Origin: HRBIN12 sp964447335
Lineage (GTDB): Bacteria; Actinomycetota; UBA4738; HRBIN12
DNA length: 61,262 bases
Assembly: GCA_964447335.1 (NCBI GenBank)
Contig: CAYUSA010000012.1
Coordinates: forward strand, 1-61,262
Direction: 5' to 3'
Part shown: positions 43,653-52,165 of the stretch, in pieces
Layout: every line of letters starts with the position of its first letter
How positions within the stretch are numbered: position 1 is the first letter of the stretch
Position numbers and translations under genes: made by a program
Notes under the pieces: model-generated
Seen by the model: the letters and a program-made list of their open reading frames with translations, nothing else
Database searches by the model: none
Told to the model about the DNA's origin: nothing

Positions 43653-44837
43653 GTGAACGGCCTCGACGTGGTGATCGTCATCGTGTTGGTCCTTGCCGCC
43701 CTGTCCGGCTACCGGCGGGGCGCCGCACTGCAGGTCTTCGCATACGGCGGCCTCCTGCTCGGCCTGATCGTCGGCGCCCTGATCGCTCCCCGGCTCGCGA
43801 TCACCGCCGAGAGCCATGCGGCGCAGGCGGGCATCGCGGTGACGACCCTCCTGCTCGCGGGCGCGGCGGGCGACGCGGCCGGCCTGCTGATCGGCTCGCG
43901 GATGCGGGCGCGGGCCCGCGGATCCAGGTTCCGGCAGGCCGATGCCGCGGGAGGCTCCGCCGTCGCGATCGTGGCGATGCTCCTCGCGATCTGGTTCGTC
44001 GCGCTGAACCTCGCGAACGGGCCGTTCCCGGGGATCGCCTCCGAGGTGCGCGGCTCGGCGATCGTGCGCGGCCTCGGCACCACCCTGCCCGACCCCCCCT
44101 CGGTCGTCGGCGAGGTCCGCCGGTTCTTCGACCGCTTCGGCTTCCCCGAGGTCTTCGAGGGGATCCCCCCTGAGCCGGCGGAGCCGGTCCAGGGTCCCTC
44201 GAGCGCGGAGGCACGCCACGCGTACGACGCCGCCGCCGCGAGCACGGTGATGGTCGTCGGGCGCGCGTGCGACCACATCGTGGAGGGCAGCGGGTTCGTC
44301 GTCGCCGAGGGGTATGTCGTGACGAACGCGCACGTCGTCGCCGGCGTCGACACGCCCGAGGTGCAGAGCGCCGACGGCGTCGGGGGATCGGCGGAGGTCG
44401 TCTTCTTCGACCCGGATCTCGACCTCGCGATCCTGCTGGTCGGCGGCTCACTCGGGTCGTCGCTCGGGCCGTCGCTGCCGCTCGTCAGCGAGGACGTCGA
44501 TCGCGGGGCGACCGGTGCGGTGCTCGGCTACCCGGGCGGTGGGCCGCTCGCCGGCGAGGGCGCCGCGGTGCGCCAGCCGATCCCCGCGCTCGGGCACGAC
44601 ATCTACGGCCGCAACGACATCGAGCGGGACGTGTACGAGCTCCAGACCCAGGTGCGGCCGGGGAACTCGGGCGGGCCGTTCGTGCTCGCGGACGGTCGCG
44701 TCGCGGGGCTCGTCTTCGCGGCATCGAGCGTGGACCCAGACATCGGCTACGCGATCCGCACGAGCGAGATCCTCGACGAGGTCGACCTGGCGGTGGGGAG
44801 CACGGCCGGGGTCGAGACCGGCCCCTGCATCCGCTGA
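43653..44837 (+). CDS. marP: MarP-like membrane serine protease (CvpA + trypsin-like)
   Basis: A 394-residue protein. Residues 1-120 form a four-helix CvpA-type membrane domain. A linker follows, then an extracytoplasmic chymotrypsin-fold protease with H227 (TNAHVV), D257 (DPDLDLAIL) and S339 (RPGNSGGP). C206 and C392 are placed like the cysteines forming the activity-controlling disulfide of Mycobacterium tuberculosis MarP. That protease is needed for acid resistance and acts on cell-wall hydrolases. Convergent with the debranching-type enzyme with a 3-base gap. Confidence 0.9.
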   Translation: MNGLDVVIVIVLVLAALSGYRRGAALQVFAYGGLLLGLIVGALIAPRLAITAESHAAQAGIAVTTLLLAGAAGDAAGLLIGSRMRARARGSRFRQADAAGGSAVAIVAMLLAIWFVALNLANGPFPGIASEVRGSAIVRGLGTTLPDPPSVVGEVRRFFDRFGFPEVFEGIPPEPAEPVQGPSSAEARHAYDAAAASTVMVVGRACDHIVEGSGFVVAEGYVVTNAHVVAGVDTPEVQSADGVGGSAEVVFFDPDLDLAILLVGGSLGSSLGPSLPLVSEDVDRGATGAVLGYPGGGPLAGEGAAVRQPIPALGHDIYGRNDIERDVYELQTQVRPGNSGGPFVLADGRVAGLVFAASSVDPDIGYAIRTSEILDEVDLAVGSTAGVETGPCIR

Positions 44838-44840
44838 GCG

Positions 44841-47030
44841 CTACTCCTCCATCACCACGCGGACGTCGCCCTCGCGCGACAGAACGGAGAAGGACGTGAT
44901 CTCGCCCTCGCGGCGGAACAGCAGCGAGATCTTGCTGGCGCCGACCGCGAGGTTGCGCACCTCGACGGTGTTCAGCCACGTCGGGAGCTGCGGCTTGTTC
45001 ACGGTGAGCAGGTTGAGGTGGGCGCGGGCCGAGATCCCGAGCATCGCCTGGAGCATCAGGAACGGCGAGCCCGCTGCCCACGCCTGCGGCGAGCAGGCGA
45101 TCGGATAGCTCACAGGCCGGTTCGGGGTGCGGCGCGTGAAGCCGCAGAACAGCTCGGGCAGGCGCATGTAGTCGGCCTGGATGGCGGCGTCGAACAGCGC
45201 CGTCGCGACGCGGTTCGTCGAGCGCACGAACCCGTACCGCTTGAAGCCCGCGGCGATGAGCGCGTTGTCGTGTGGCCACACCGAGCCGTTGTGGTAGCTC
45301 ATGGGGTTGTACGCGACCGCGGCCTTGCTCATGGTGCGGACGCCCCAGCCGGAGAACATGTCCGGCGCGAGCAGCCGCTTCGCGAGGGCGACCGCCTTGT
45401 CGTCGTCCACGATGTGGCAGTACAGGCCGTGTCCGGGGTTCGAGGTCACCGTGCGGACCTGACGCTTGTCGGCATCGAGCGCCGTCGCGAAGTAGCGCTC
45501 GTCCTCCATCCAGAACGCCTCGTTGAAGCGGATGCGGAGCTCCTCGGCCTCGGCGACGAGGCGCTCGGCCTCGCGCTCGCGCCCGAGGGCGACGTAGACG
45601 TCGGCCATCCGCTCCTTCGCGAGATACACGTAGGCCTGGACCTCGGCGAGCGCGATGGGCGGCTCGGCGAGCCGGCCGTCGGCGTGCACGATCGAGTCGT
45701 GGGAGTCCTTCCACCCCTGGTTGCGGATCCCGCCCGAGGACCGGCACAGGTACTCGACGAATCCGTCCCCGTCGAGGTCGCCGTGCTCGTCGATCCACCG
45801 CAGGGCGGCCTCGGCCGCCGGCAAGAGCTCCGCGGCGAACGCGACGTCGCCGGTCCACCGGAAGTACTGCGCGTACAGGATCAGGAACCAGGGCGTGGAG
45901 TCCACCGAGCCGTAGTAGGGCGTGTGCGGCACGACGCCGGCTCCGGCGAGCTCGCCCCGGCGGATCTCGTGCAGGATCTTGCCGGGCTGCTCGTCCCGCC
46001 AGTCGTCCACCCTCGTTCCCTGATGACGGGCGAGGAAGGCGAGGGTCTCGCGCGCCGGTCGCGGGTTCACCGAGAGGAGCTGGTGCGACGTGAGGAGCGA
46101 GTCCCGGCCGAACACCGTCACGTACCACGGGATGCCGGCCGCGAAGATGCTCGCGTCGTTGGTCTGCGTGTAGAGGGCCCGCAGGTCGCGCAGGCTCCGG
46201 TCGAGTAGCTCGTTGAACAGCTCGTTGTCGGTGACGAACTGCGTGCACCCCCGCTCCCACTCCTCGTAGGAGCGACGGAGCTGATGTAGCGCGACATCGA
46301 ACTCCATCGGCGCCGGGCGAGCCTCGCCGATGATCGGCTCGACGGTCAGCCCGACGAGCTTGGTCTGGTACGGCCCGAGCGTCAGTCGGAACGTCGCGAG
46401 GACCAGTCCGTCCTGGAGCCGCAGCTCGTCGGGCTCGGAGGCGAACGTGATCCGGGTCTCGCGCCGCACGTCGTCCCGGCCCACGAACGCGAACGCGACC
46501 TCGGCGCCCTCGAGCACGGGCGGCTCCGGCGCCGGATGCTCGGTGGGGAGCATGCCGCGGACCTCGAAGATGTCGGCGAAGTCGGCACCGAGGACGAACT
46601 CGAGGTCGATGGTGACGGCCATCGCGTTGTAGTTCTTCACGCGCACGCGCTCGAACAGGCGGCCGTTGATCGCGCGGATGCGACGGATGTTCAGCGTCTG
46701 CTGCGGCACCACGCGGACGTCGCCCTCGTACAGGTCGGGGTTCGTGAGGTCGACGTGCGACATGTACCCGCGTTCCGAGGACGAGGACAGCAGCACGGGG
46801 TCGCGGCCGCTCACCGTCATCCGGAAGTGCGACAGGAACCGCGTGTCCCGCGAGTACAGCCCGAGCCCGTAGCTGCCCCCGTGGTCGAGGTTGCCCTCGA
46901 GGTCGGAGTACAGGAAGGTCTCGCCCTCCTTGACCGCCAGGGTCTTGCTCGCGAGGTCGGTGACGAGGACGGGTGCGGCACCCTCGACGGGGCGCTCGAG
47001 CGTGGGATGTGACTCCGGGTCGGCGTTCAT
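44841..47030 (-). CDS. Glycogen-debranching-type amylo-alpha-1,6-glucosidase family protein
   Basis: A 729-residue protein. The N-terminal beta domain (about 20-250, with GLYSRDTRFLSHFRM and SSERGYMSHVDLTNPDL) is of the GDE_N_bis type. The C-terminal (alpha/alpha)6 barrel has GIPWYVTVFGRDSLLTSHQLL, GWKDSHDSIVHADGRLA and SYHNGSVWPHDNALIAAG. It would release glucose from alpha-1,6 branches or a related glucan; the exact substrate is unclear. ATG 47030 is chosen because the alternative at 47078 lies upstream of the promoter's transcription start. Confidence 0.87.
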   Translation of the reverse strand: MNADPESHPTLERPVEGAAPVLVTDLASKTLAVKEGETFLYSDLEGNLDHGGSYGLGLYSRDTRFLSHFRMTVSGRDPVLLSSSSERGYMSHVDLTNPDLYEGDVRVVPQQTLNIRRIRAINGRLFERVRVKNYNAMAVTIDLEFVLGADFADIFEVRGMLPTEHPAPEPPVLEGAEVAFAFVGRDDVRRETRITFASEPDELRLQDGLVLATFRLTLGPYQTKLVGLTVEPIIGEARPAPMEFDVALHQLRRSYEEWERGCTQFVTDNELFNELLDRSLRDLRALYTQTNDASIFAAGIPWYVTVFGRDSLLTSHQLLSVNPRPARETLAFLARHQGTRVDDWRDEQPGKILHEIRRGELAGAGVVPHTPYYGSVDSTPWFLILYAQYFRWTGDVAFAAELLPAAEAALRWIDEHGDLDGDGFVEYLCRSSGGIRNQGWKDSHDSIVHADGRLAEPPIALAEVQAYVYLAKERMADVYVALGREREAERLVAEAEELRIRFNEAFWMEDERYFATALDADKRQVRTVTSNPGHGLYCHIVDDDKAVALAKRLLAPDMFSGWGVRTMSKAAVAYNPMSYHNGSVWPHDNALIAAGFKRYGFVRSTNRVATALFDAAIQADYMRLPELFCGFTRRTPNRPVSYPIACSPQAWAAGSPFLMLQAMLGISARAHLNLLTVNKPQLPTWLNTVEVRNLAVGASKISLLFRREGEITSFSVLSREGDVRVVMEE

Positions 47031-47043
47031 CCGAGGCTGTCCG

Positions 47044-47072
47044 AGTCTAGGTTCGGGGTCGGGCCCGTGCAA
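47044..47072 (-). promoter_or_regulatory. Promoter of the debranching-type enzyme
   Basis: TTGCAC (47067-47072), 17 bases, TAGACT (47044-47049) on the minus strand. Transcription would begin near 47037, a few bases before ATG 47030. Confidence 0.65.
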
Positions 47073-47105
47073 TGACATCGGTCACATCCGTCGTCGTCCG
47101 CAGCC

Positions 47106-47981
47106 TCAGCTCTCGAACACCTCGACGCCGTTCCGCCGCACCGGCACACGGAGCACCCTCCACCCCTCGCCCGGGTCGGGGATCGGCCACCGGTCGCGCT
47201 CGAACGCGAGCAGCGTCGGCCCCGAGCCAGACACGCATACCGGGATGTTCCCGGCATGGAGTCGGTGGAACACCTCGCGAACCTCGGGCACGAGCGCGAG
47301 CCTCGCGTCCTGGTGCAGCCGGTCGGCCATGGCGAGCCGGAGGCGCTCGGGGTCGTGGAGGATCCGGGCCATCGTGAGCGCGGCGTGGCCGACGTTGAAC
47401 ACGGCGTCCGCGCGCGAGACGGTCTCGGGCAGCACCCGGCGTGCGTCCTCCGTCGAGACGCGGATGTGCTCGGGGATCAACACGACCGGCCGCAGCTTCG
47501 GATGCGGATCGAGCCGCTCGACGTCGTCGCCGGCCACGATCGTGAAGCCGCCGAACGACGCCGCGGCCGCGTTGTCCGGATGACCCTCCATCTCGGTCGC
47601 GATCGTGAACGCGTGATGCGGCGGACCGTCGTCGTCGACGCCGAGGAGTCGGTACGCGAGTGCGGCCCCCGCGACGGCCGCGGCCGCGCTCGATCCGAGA
47701 CCCCGGGCGAGCGGTATCCGGTTCATGCCGTGGAGATGCAGGGGAGGGAGCGGATGCGGCCGCGTGTCGGCCGCGAGTTCCTCCGCGAAGCGCATCGCGC
47801 GGCTCACCATGTCGGTGCCGTCGGTGGGGAGCTCGTCGGCGCCCTCCCCCTCCCACGTGACACCGGGCTCGGCCTCGGTGTCGATCGTGACCTCGTTGCA
47901 CAGGTCGAGTGCGAGCCCGAAGCAGTCGAACCCCGGGCCGAGGTTGGCCGAGGTGGCGGGGACGCGCGCGGTGAGCCTCAC
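47106..47981 (-). CDS. thrB: Homoserine kinase
   Basis: A 291-residue GHMP kinase phosphorylating homoserine. RVPATSANLGPGFDCFGLAL and the ATP loop PLARGLGSSAAAAVAG are diagnostic, and the third GHMP motif reads CVSGSGPTLLAF. Start GTG 47981, 11 bases after thrC. Last gene of the threonine operon. Confidence 0.96.
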   Translation of the reverse strand: MRLTARVPATSANLGPGFDCFGLALDLCNEVTIDTEAEPGVTWEGEGADELPTDGTDMVSRAMRFAEELAADTRPHPLPPLHLHGMNRIPLARGLGSSAAAAVAGAALAYRLLGVDDDGPPHHAFTIATEMEGHPDNAAAASFGGFTIVAGDDVERLDPHPKLRPVVLIPEHIRVSTEDARRVLPETVSRADAVFNVGHAALTMARILHDPERLRLAMADRLHQDARLALVPEVREVFHRLHAGNIPVCVSGSGPTLLAFERDRWPIPDPGEGWRVLRVPVRRNGVEVFES

Positions 47982-47992
47982 GGCGAGGGAGC

Positions 47993-49048
47993 CTACAGCC
48001 CCAGTTCCGCTGCCACCGCCGAGGGGTCGGCCGGCACGGTTGGCGGGTGACCGGCCCCGGTGATCGCCCACTCGGAATCCTTCAGCCCATGGCCCGTGAG
48101 GACGCACACGACGATCGCGCCGGCCGGGAGCTTGCCCTCGGCGGAAAGATGCAGGAGCCCGGCGACGCTCGCTGCCGAGGCCGGCTCGGCGAACAGGCCC
48201 TCGTGCGCAACGCGACGGTAGGCGGCGAGGATCTCGCGATCGGTGACGGCGAGGATGCCGCCCTCGGACTCGGTCGCCGCGGCGATCGCCTTGTCCCACG
48301 ACGCCGGCTTGCCGATGCGGATCGCCGTCGCGATGGTCTGCGGGTCCTTCACCGGGTGGCCGAGCACGAGCGGCGCGGCCCCGGCCGCCTGGAACCCGAA
48401 CAGCCGCGGCGGCTCGTGGATGACGCCGTCGGCCAGGTACTCCGAGTACCCCATCCAGTGGCTCGAGATATTGCCGGCGTTGCCGACCGGCACGCAGTGG
48501 ATGTCGGGCGCGCGGCCGAGGAAGTCGCACACCTCGAACGCGAGCGTCTTCTGCCCCTGGAGCCGGTACGGGTTCACCGAGTTCACGAGCGTGACCGGGT
48601 AGTGCTCGGCCAAGTCCTGCGCGAGCTCGAGCGAGGCGTCGAAGTTCCCTTCGACCTCGAGCACACGAGCGCCGTGCACGAGCGTTTGGGCCATCTTGCC
48701 CATCGCGATCTTGCCCTTCGGCACGAGCACGGCGCACGTGAGCCCGGCCTTCGCCGCGTAGGCCGCGGCGCTCGCGCTCGTGTTGCCGGTCGAGGCGCAG
48801 ACCACCGCCTTCGAGCCCTCCTCGACGGCCTTGCTGATCGCGAGCGTCATCCCGCGGTCCTTGAACGAGCCCGTCGGGTTCGCGCCCTCGTACTTCAGCC
48901 AGACCTCGCACCCGGTGTCCAGCGACAGCGCATCCGAGCGCACGAGCGGCGTCCCGCCCTCGCGGAGCGTGATCACCGGCGTGTCGTCGGTGACCGGCAG
49001 GCGTTCGCGGTACTCCTCGATGAGCCCTCGCCACTGACCGTGCGTCAT
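47993..49048 (-). CDS. thrC: Threonine synthase
   Basis: A 351-residue PLP enzyme converting phosphohomoserine to threonine. The PLP lysine is in NPTGSFKDRGM, with ASTGNTSASAAAYA as the phosphate-substrate loop and VGNAGNISSHW as the PLP phosphate site. The short form, typical of Gram-positives. Start ATG 49048, 4 bases after hom; longer readings lie within hom. Confidence 0.96.
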   Translation of the reverse strand: MTHGQWRGLIEEYRERLPVTDDTPVITLREGGTPLVRSDALSLDTGCEVWLKYEGANPTGSFKDRGMTLAISKAVEEGSKAVVCASTGNTSASAAAYAAKAGLTCAVLVPKGKIAMGKMAQTLVHGARVLEVEGNFDASLELAQDLAEHYPVTLVNSVNPYRLQGQKTLAFEVCDFLGRAPDIHCVPVGNAGNISSHWMGYSEYLADGVIHEPPRLFGFQAAGAAPLVLGHPVKDPQTIATAIRIGKPASWDKAIAAATESEGGILAVTDREILAAYRRVAHEGLFAEPASAASVAGLLHLSAEGKLPAGAIVVCVLTGHGLKDSEWAITGAGHPPTVPADPSAVAAELGL

Positions 49049-49052
49049 GACC

Positions 49053-50345
49053 TCACTCCTCGGCTTCCACGCGCAGGATCGACCGCACCTCGTGGACCGC
49101 GCCGAGCTCGCGGATGCCGGCCACCGCGTCCTGGAACGACCCTTCACGGGCCCGGTGCGTGACGAACACGAGCTGCGCCTCGTCGCCGATGCCCTCCTGC
49201 CACATGCTCTTGAGCGAGACCCGGTTCCGGCCGAACACGCCGGCGATCTCGGCCAGCACGCCGGGACGGTCCTCGACGCTGGTGAGGATGTAGTACTGGC
49301 CCTCCATCTCGGCCATCGGGCGGATCGTGCGCTCGTGGAAGCAGGTGCAGCCCACGCCTCGAGCGCCGGACTGTAGGTTGCGCGCCACGCTCACCAGGTC
49401 GCCCACCACCGCGGTCGCCGTCGCGTCGCCACCGGCGCCGCGGCCGTAGAACATCAGCTCGCCGATGTGCGGGCCCTCGACGAAGACGGCGTTGTAGGCG
49501 TCACGCACGGCGGCGAGCGGATGCGAGGCCGGGATCATCGCCGGATGGACCCGGGCGGCGATGCGCCCGCCGTCGACGAGCTCGGCGATCGCGAGGAGCT
49601 TCACGGCGTAGCCGAGGCGTCGTGCGTACTCGATGTCCTGCGGCGTGACCGTGGCGATGCCCTCGCGGAAGACGTCGGCGGCCGTCACGCGCGCGTTGAA
49701 CGCGATCGACGCGAGGATCGCGCACTTGGCGGCGGCGTCGTGGCCTTCGACGTCGGCGGTCGGATCGGCTTCTGCGTAGCCGAGCGCCTGCGCCTCGGCG
49801 AGCACGTCGGCGAACGCGCGGCCCTCGTCGGCCATCTTCGTGAGGATGAAGTTCGTCGTGCCGTTCACGATGCCCATCACGCGGCGGACGCGCTCGCCGG
49901 TGAGCGATTCCTTCAGCGGGCGGATCAGCGGGATGCCCCCGCCGACCGCGGCCTCGAAGTAGAGGTCGAGCCCCTTCGTGTCGGAGGCGTCGAACAGCTC
50001 GCGGCCGCGCGTGGCGAGGAGCTCCTTGTTCGCGGTCACGACCGGCTTGCTGCGCTCGAACGCGGCGAGGATGAGCGAGCCCGCGGGCTCGCTCCCGCCG
50101 ATGAGCTCGCACACGATGTCGACGGCGGGGTCCTCGACCACCGCTTGCGGATCGGCGGTGAACCGCGACGGGTCGAGCGGGACCCCCCGAGCCCTCGCCG
50201 GGTCGCGGACGGCGACCCGGGAGACCTCGAGCCGGCAGCCGGCGCGCCGCGCGATGTCGTCGGCGTGCTCGTCGAGCAGCCGGACCACGGCCGCGCCCAC
50301 GTTGCCGCAGCCGAGCAGCCCCACCCGTATCGTGCCCTCGTTCAC
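49053..50345 (-). CDS. hom: Homoserine dehydrogenase
   Basis: A 430-residue NAD(P)-dependent enzyme. Rossmann loop GLLGCGNVGAAVV, then TANKELLA, NGTTNFILTKM and DPTADVEGHDAAAKCAILA. Residues about 350-430 form an ACT domain (YILTSVEDRPGVLAEIAGVFG) that normally gives threonine feedback. GTG 50345 overlaps the lysA stop as GTGA. Confidence 0.97.
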   Translation of the reverse strand: MNEGTIRVGLLGCGNVGAAVVRLLDEHADDIARRAGCRLEVSRVAVRDPARARGVPLDPSRFTADPQAVVEDPAVDIVCELIGGSEPAGSLILAAFERSKPVVTANKELLATRGRELFDASDTKGLDLYFEAAVGGGIPLIRPLKESLTGERVRRVMGIVNGTTNFILTKMADEGRAFADVLAEAQALGYAEADPTADVEGHDAAAKCAILASIAFNARVTAADVFREGIATVTPQDIEYARRLGYAVKLLAIAELVDGGRIAARVHPAMIPASHPLAAVRDAYNAVFVEGPHIGELMFYGRGAGGDATATAVVGDLVSVARNLQSGARGVGCTCFHERTIRPMAEMEGQYYILTSVEDRPGVLAEIAGVFGRNRVSLKSMWQEGIGDEAQLVFVTHRAREGSFQDAVAGIRELGAVHEVRSILRVEAEE

Positions 50346-52165
50346 CGGTCCTCCCCGAGCCAGACGCCCATCAGTATCTCGTCCTCGTCGCCGTAGGTCT
50401 TCCGAGAGTGGCGGCGGAGCCGTCCCTCTTCCACGAACCCGAACCGACGGTAGAGCGTGAGGGCCGCCGCGTTGTGCGGGTAGACGGACAGCTCGAGCTT
50501 CTCGACCCCGACCGATCGGGCCCAGTGGAAGGCCTCGGCGAGCATCGCGGCGCCGATGCCTCGCTCCCGCCGGTCGGCCGCCACGGCCATCCCGAACGTC
50601 GCGACGTGCCCGACGACCGGATGGACGTCACGGGCGATCGTGAGCCAGCCGACGACGCGGTCGCCCTCGGCCGCGACGATCGACGCGGTGCGCTCGGTCC
50701 TCGGGCGGCGGAAGAGCCGGCGCGTGTCACGGACGGAGCGCAGGACGTGCTCGGTCCGGATGAAGCGCTCCTCGGCGACGACGTCCCGGTAGAGCGCGAG
50801 GAACCCGGCCGCGTCGGCCGGGGTCGCGGAGCGTACGACGACGCCGTCCGGGGGGACGGCGTCGATGCGCGTGACGCGTCCGGGCTCGAAGCGGTCGAGG
50901 TCGGCGGCGTCCTCCCGTCGCAGCCACACGCGGCGGCAGCCGTCGCGAACCGAGACGACGGCGGCGCGCCCGACGCGGTTGTAGGTGCTCGCCATCGAGT
51001 ACGTGTAGGCGCCGGTGCCGGCGAACGCGAGGAGGTCGCCGGTCTGCGGCTCGCCGGGAAGCTCGACGTCGCGCGCCAGGACGTCGCCGGACTCGCAGTG
51101 CCTCCCGACGACGTCGACCACGGCAGGCGGTCCGCCGGGAGGAGGTCCCGCCGGGGCGATCGTGTAGCGCGAGCCGTACAGCATCGGGCGGATGTTGTCG
51201 GACATCCCGCCGTCGACCGCGACGAGCGTGCGCCCATCGGACGCCCGCTTCACAGCACCGACCCGATACAGCGTGAGCATCCCGCTCCCGGCGACCGAGC
51301 GCCCCGGCTCGACGAGCGTGTGCGGCACGCGGAGCCCGCGCGCCGCGGCACCCTCGCGCACCCGGGCGAGGAGCGCGGGCGCGACCTCGTCGAGCCGCAT
51401 CGGGGACTCGTCGGTGTAGGAGACCCCGAAGCCGCCGCCGACGTCGACGATGTCGGCCTCGAATCCGGTCTCCTCGCGCAACCGCAGCAGCAGGTCGAGG
51501 AGCACGTCGATCTCGGCGAGGTAGGGCTCGACCTCGAGGACCTGCGACCCGATGTGCGCATGGATGCCGACGAGGTCCACGTGTTCGAGCGCCATCGCGC
51601 GGCGGACCGCATCCGGAACGACCGGCAGGGGCGTCCCGAACTTCGAGCCGGGCTGGCCGGTCCGGACCGCACGGTGGGCGCCGGCGCCGACCTCGGGCAC
51701 GACGCGGAGCAGGATCGCCTGCACGACGCCGGCCTCGGCCGCGACCCGCTCGAGCCGTTCGAGCTCTGCGGGGTTGTCCACGTTCACGAGCCGGACGCCC
51801 GCGGTCACGGCGAGACGGAGCTCGGCGTCGGACTTGTTGTTGCCGTGCATCACGATGCGCGAGCCGGGGATCCCCGCCCGCAGGCACGCTTCGAGCTCGC
51901 CGTCGGTCGCGGCGAGCAGGTCGAGTCCCTCCTCGGCGACGAGCCGGATCATCTCGTACGAGGTGAACGCCTTGACCGCATACAGCGGGTGGGGGAACAG
52001 CCTCGCGAACGCGCGGGCGCGCTCCCGCAGGTGCTCCTCGTCCGCCACGAGGAGCGGGGTTCCGTACGCGGCGGCGAGCTCCTCGGCCCGGATGCCCCCG
52101 ACCGAGAGCCCGCGCTCGTCGAAGACCCCGTTCGCCGGCCAGGGACCGGCGTCGTCCTCAGGCAT
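50342..52165 (-). CDS. lysA: Diaminopimelate decarboxylase fused to a GNAT acetyltransferase domain
   Basis: A continuous 607-residue frame. Residues 1-425 are LysA: PLP lysine K65 (YAVKAF), HIGSQ 204-208, GGGFG 243-247, EPGRS 286-290 and the CESGD metal/substrate motif at 357-361. Decarboxylation of meso-diaminopimelate to lysine is therefore expected. Residues 441-607 are a complete GNAT domain with motif A AADRRERGIGAAM (529-541) and YPHNAAALTLYRRFGF. LysA normally ends near 420-450 residues, so the extra domain is unusual. Start ATG 52165 overlaps the argS end by 8 bases. Confidence 0.93.
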   Translation of the reverse strand: MPEDDAGPWPANGVFDERGLSVGGIRAEELAAAYGTPLLVADEEHLRERARAFARLFPHPLYAVKAFTSYEMIRLVAEEGLDLLAATDGELEACLRAGIPGSRIVMHGNNKSDAELRLAVTAGVRLVNVDNPAELERLERVAAEAGVVQAILLRVVPEVGAGAHRAVRTGQPGSKFGTPLPVVPDAVRRAMALEHVDLVGIHAHIGSQVLEVEPYLAEIDVLLDLLLRLREETGFEADIVDVGGGFGVSYTDESPMRLDEVAPALLARVREGAAARGLRVPHTLVEPGRSVAGSGMLTLYRVGAVKRASDGRTLVAVDGGMSDNIRPMLYGSRYTIAPAGPPPGGPPAVVDVVGRHCESGDVLARDVELPGEPQTGDLLAFAGTGAYTYSMASTYNRVGRAAVVSVRDGCRRVWLRREDAADLDRFEPGRVTRIDAVPPDGVVVRSATPADAAGFLALYRDVVAEERFIRTEHVLRSVRDTRRLFRRPRTERTASIVAAEGDRVVGWLTIARDVHPVVGHVATFGMAVAADRRERGIGAAMLAEAFHWARSVGVEKLELSVYPHNAAALTLYRRFGFVEEGRLRRHSRKTYGDEDEILMGVWLGEDR

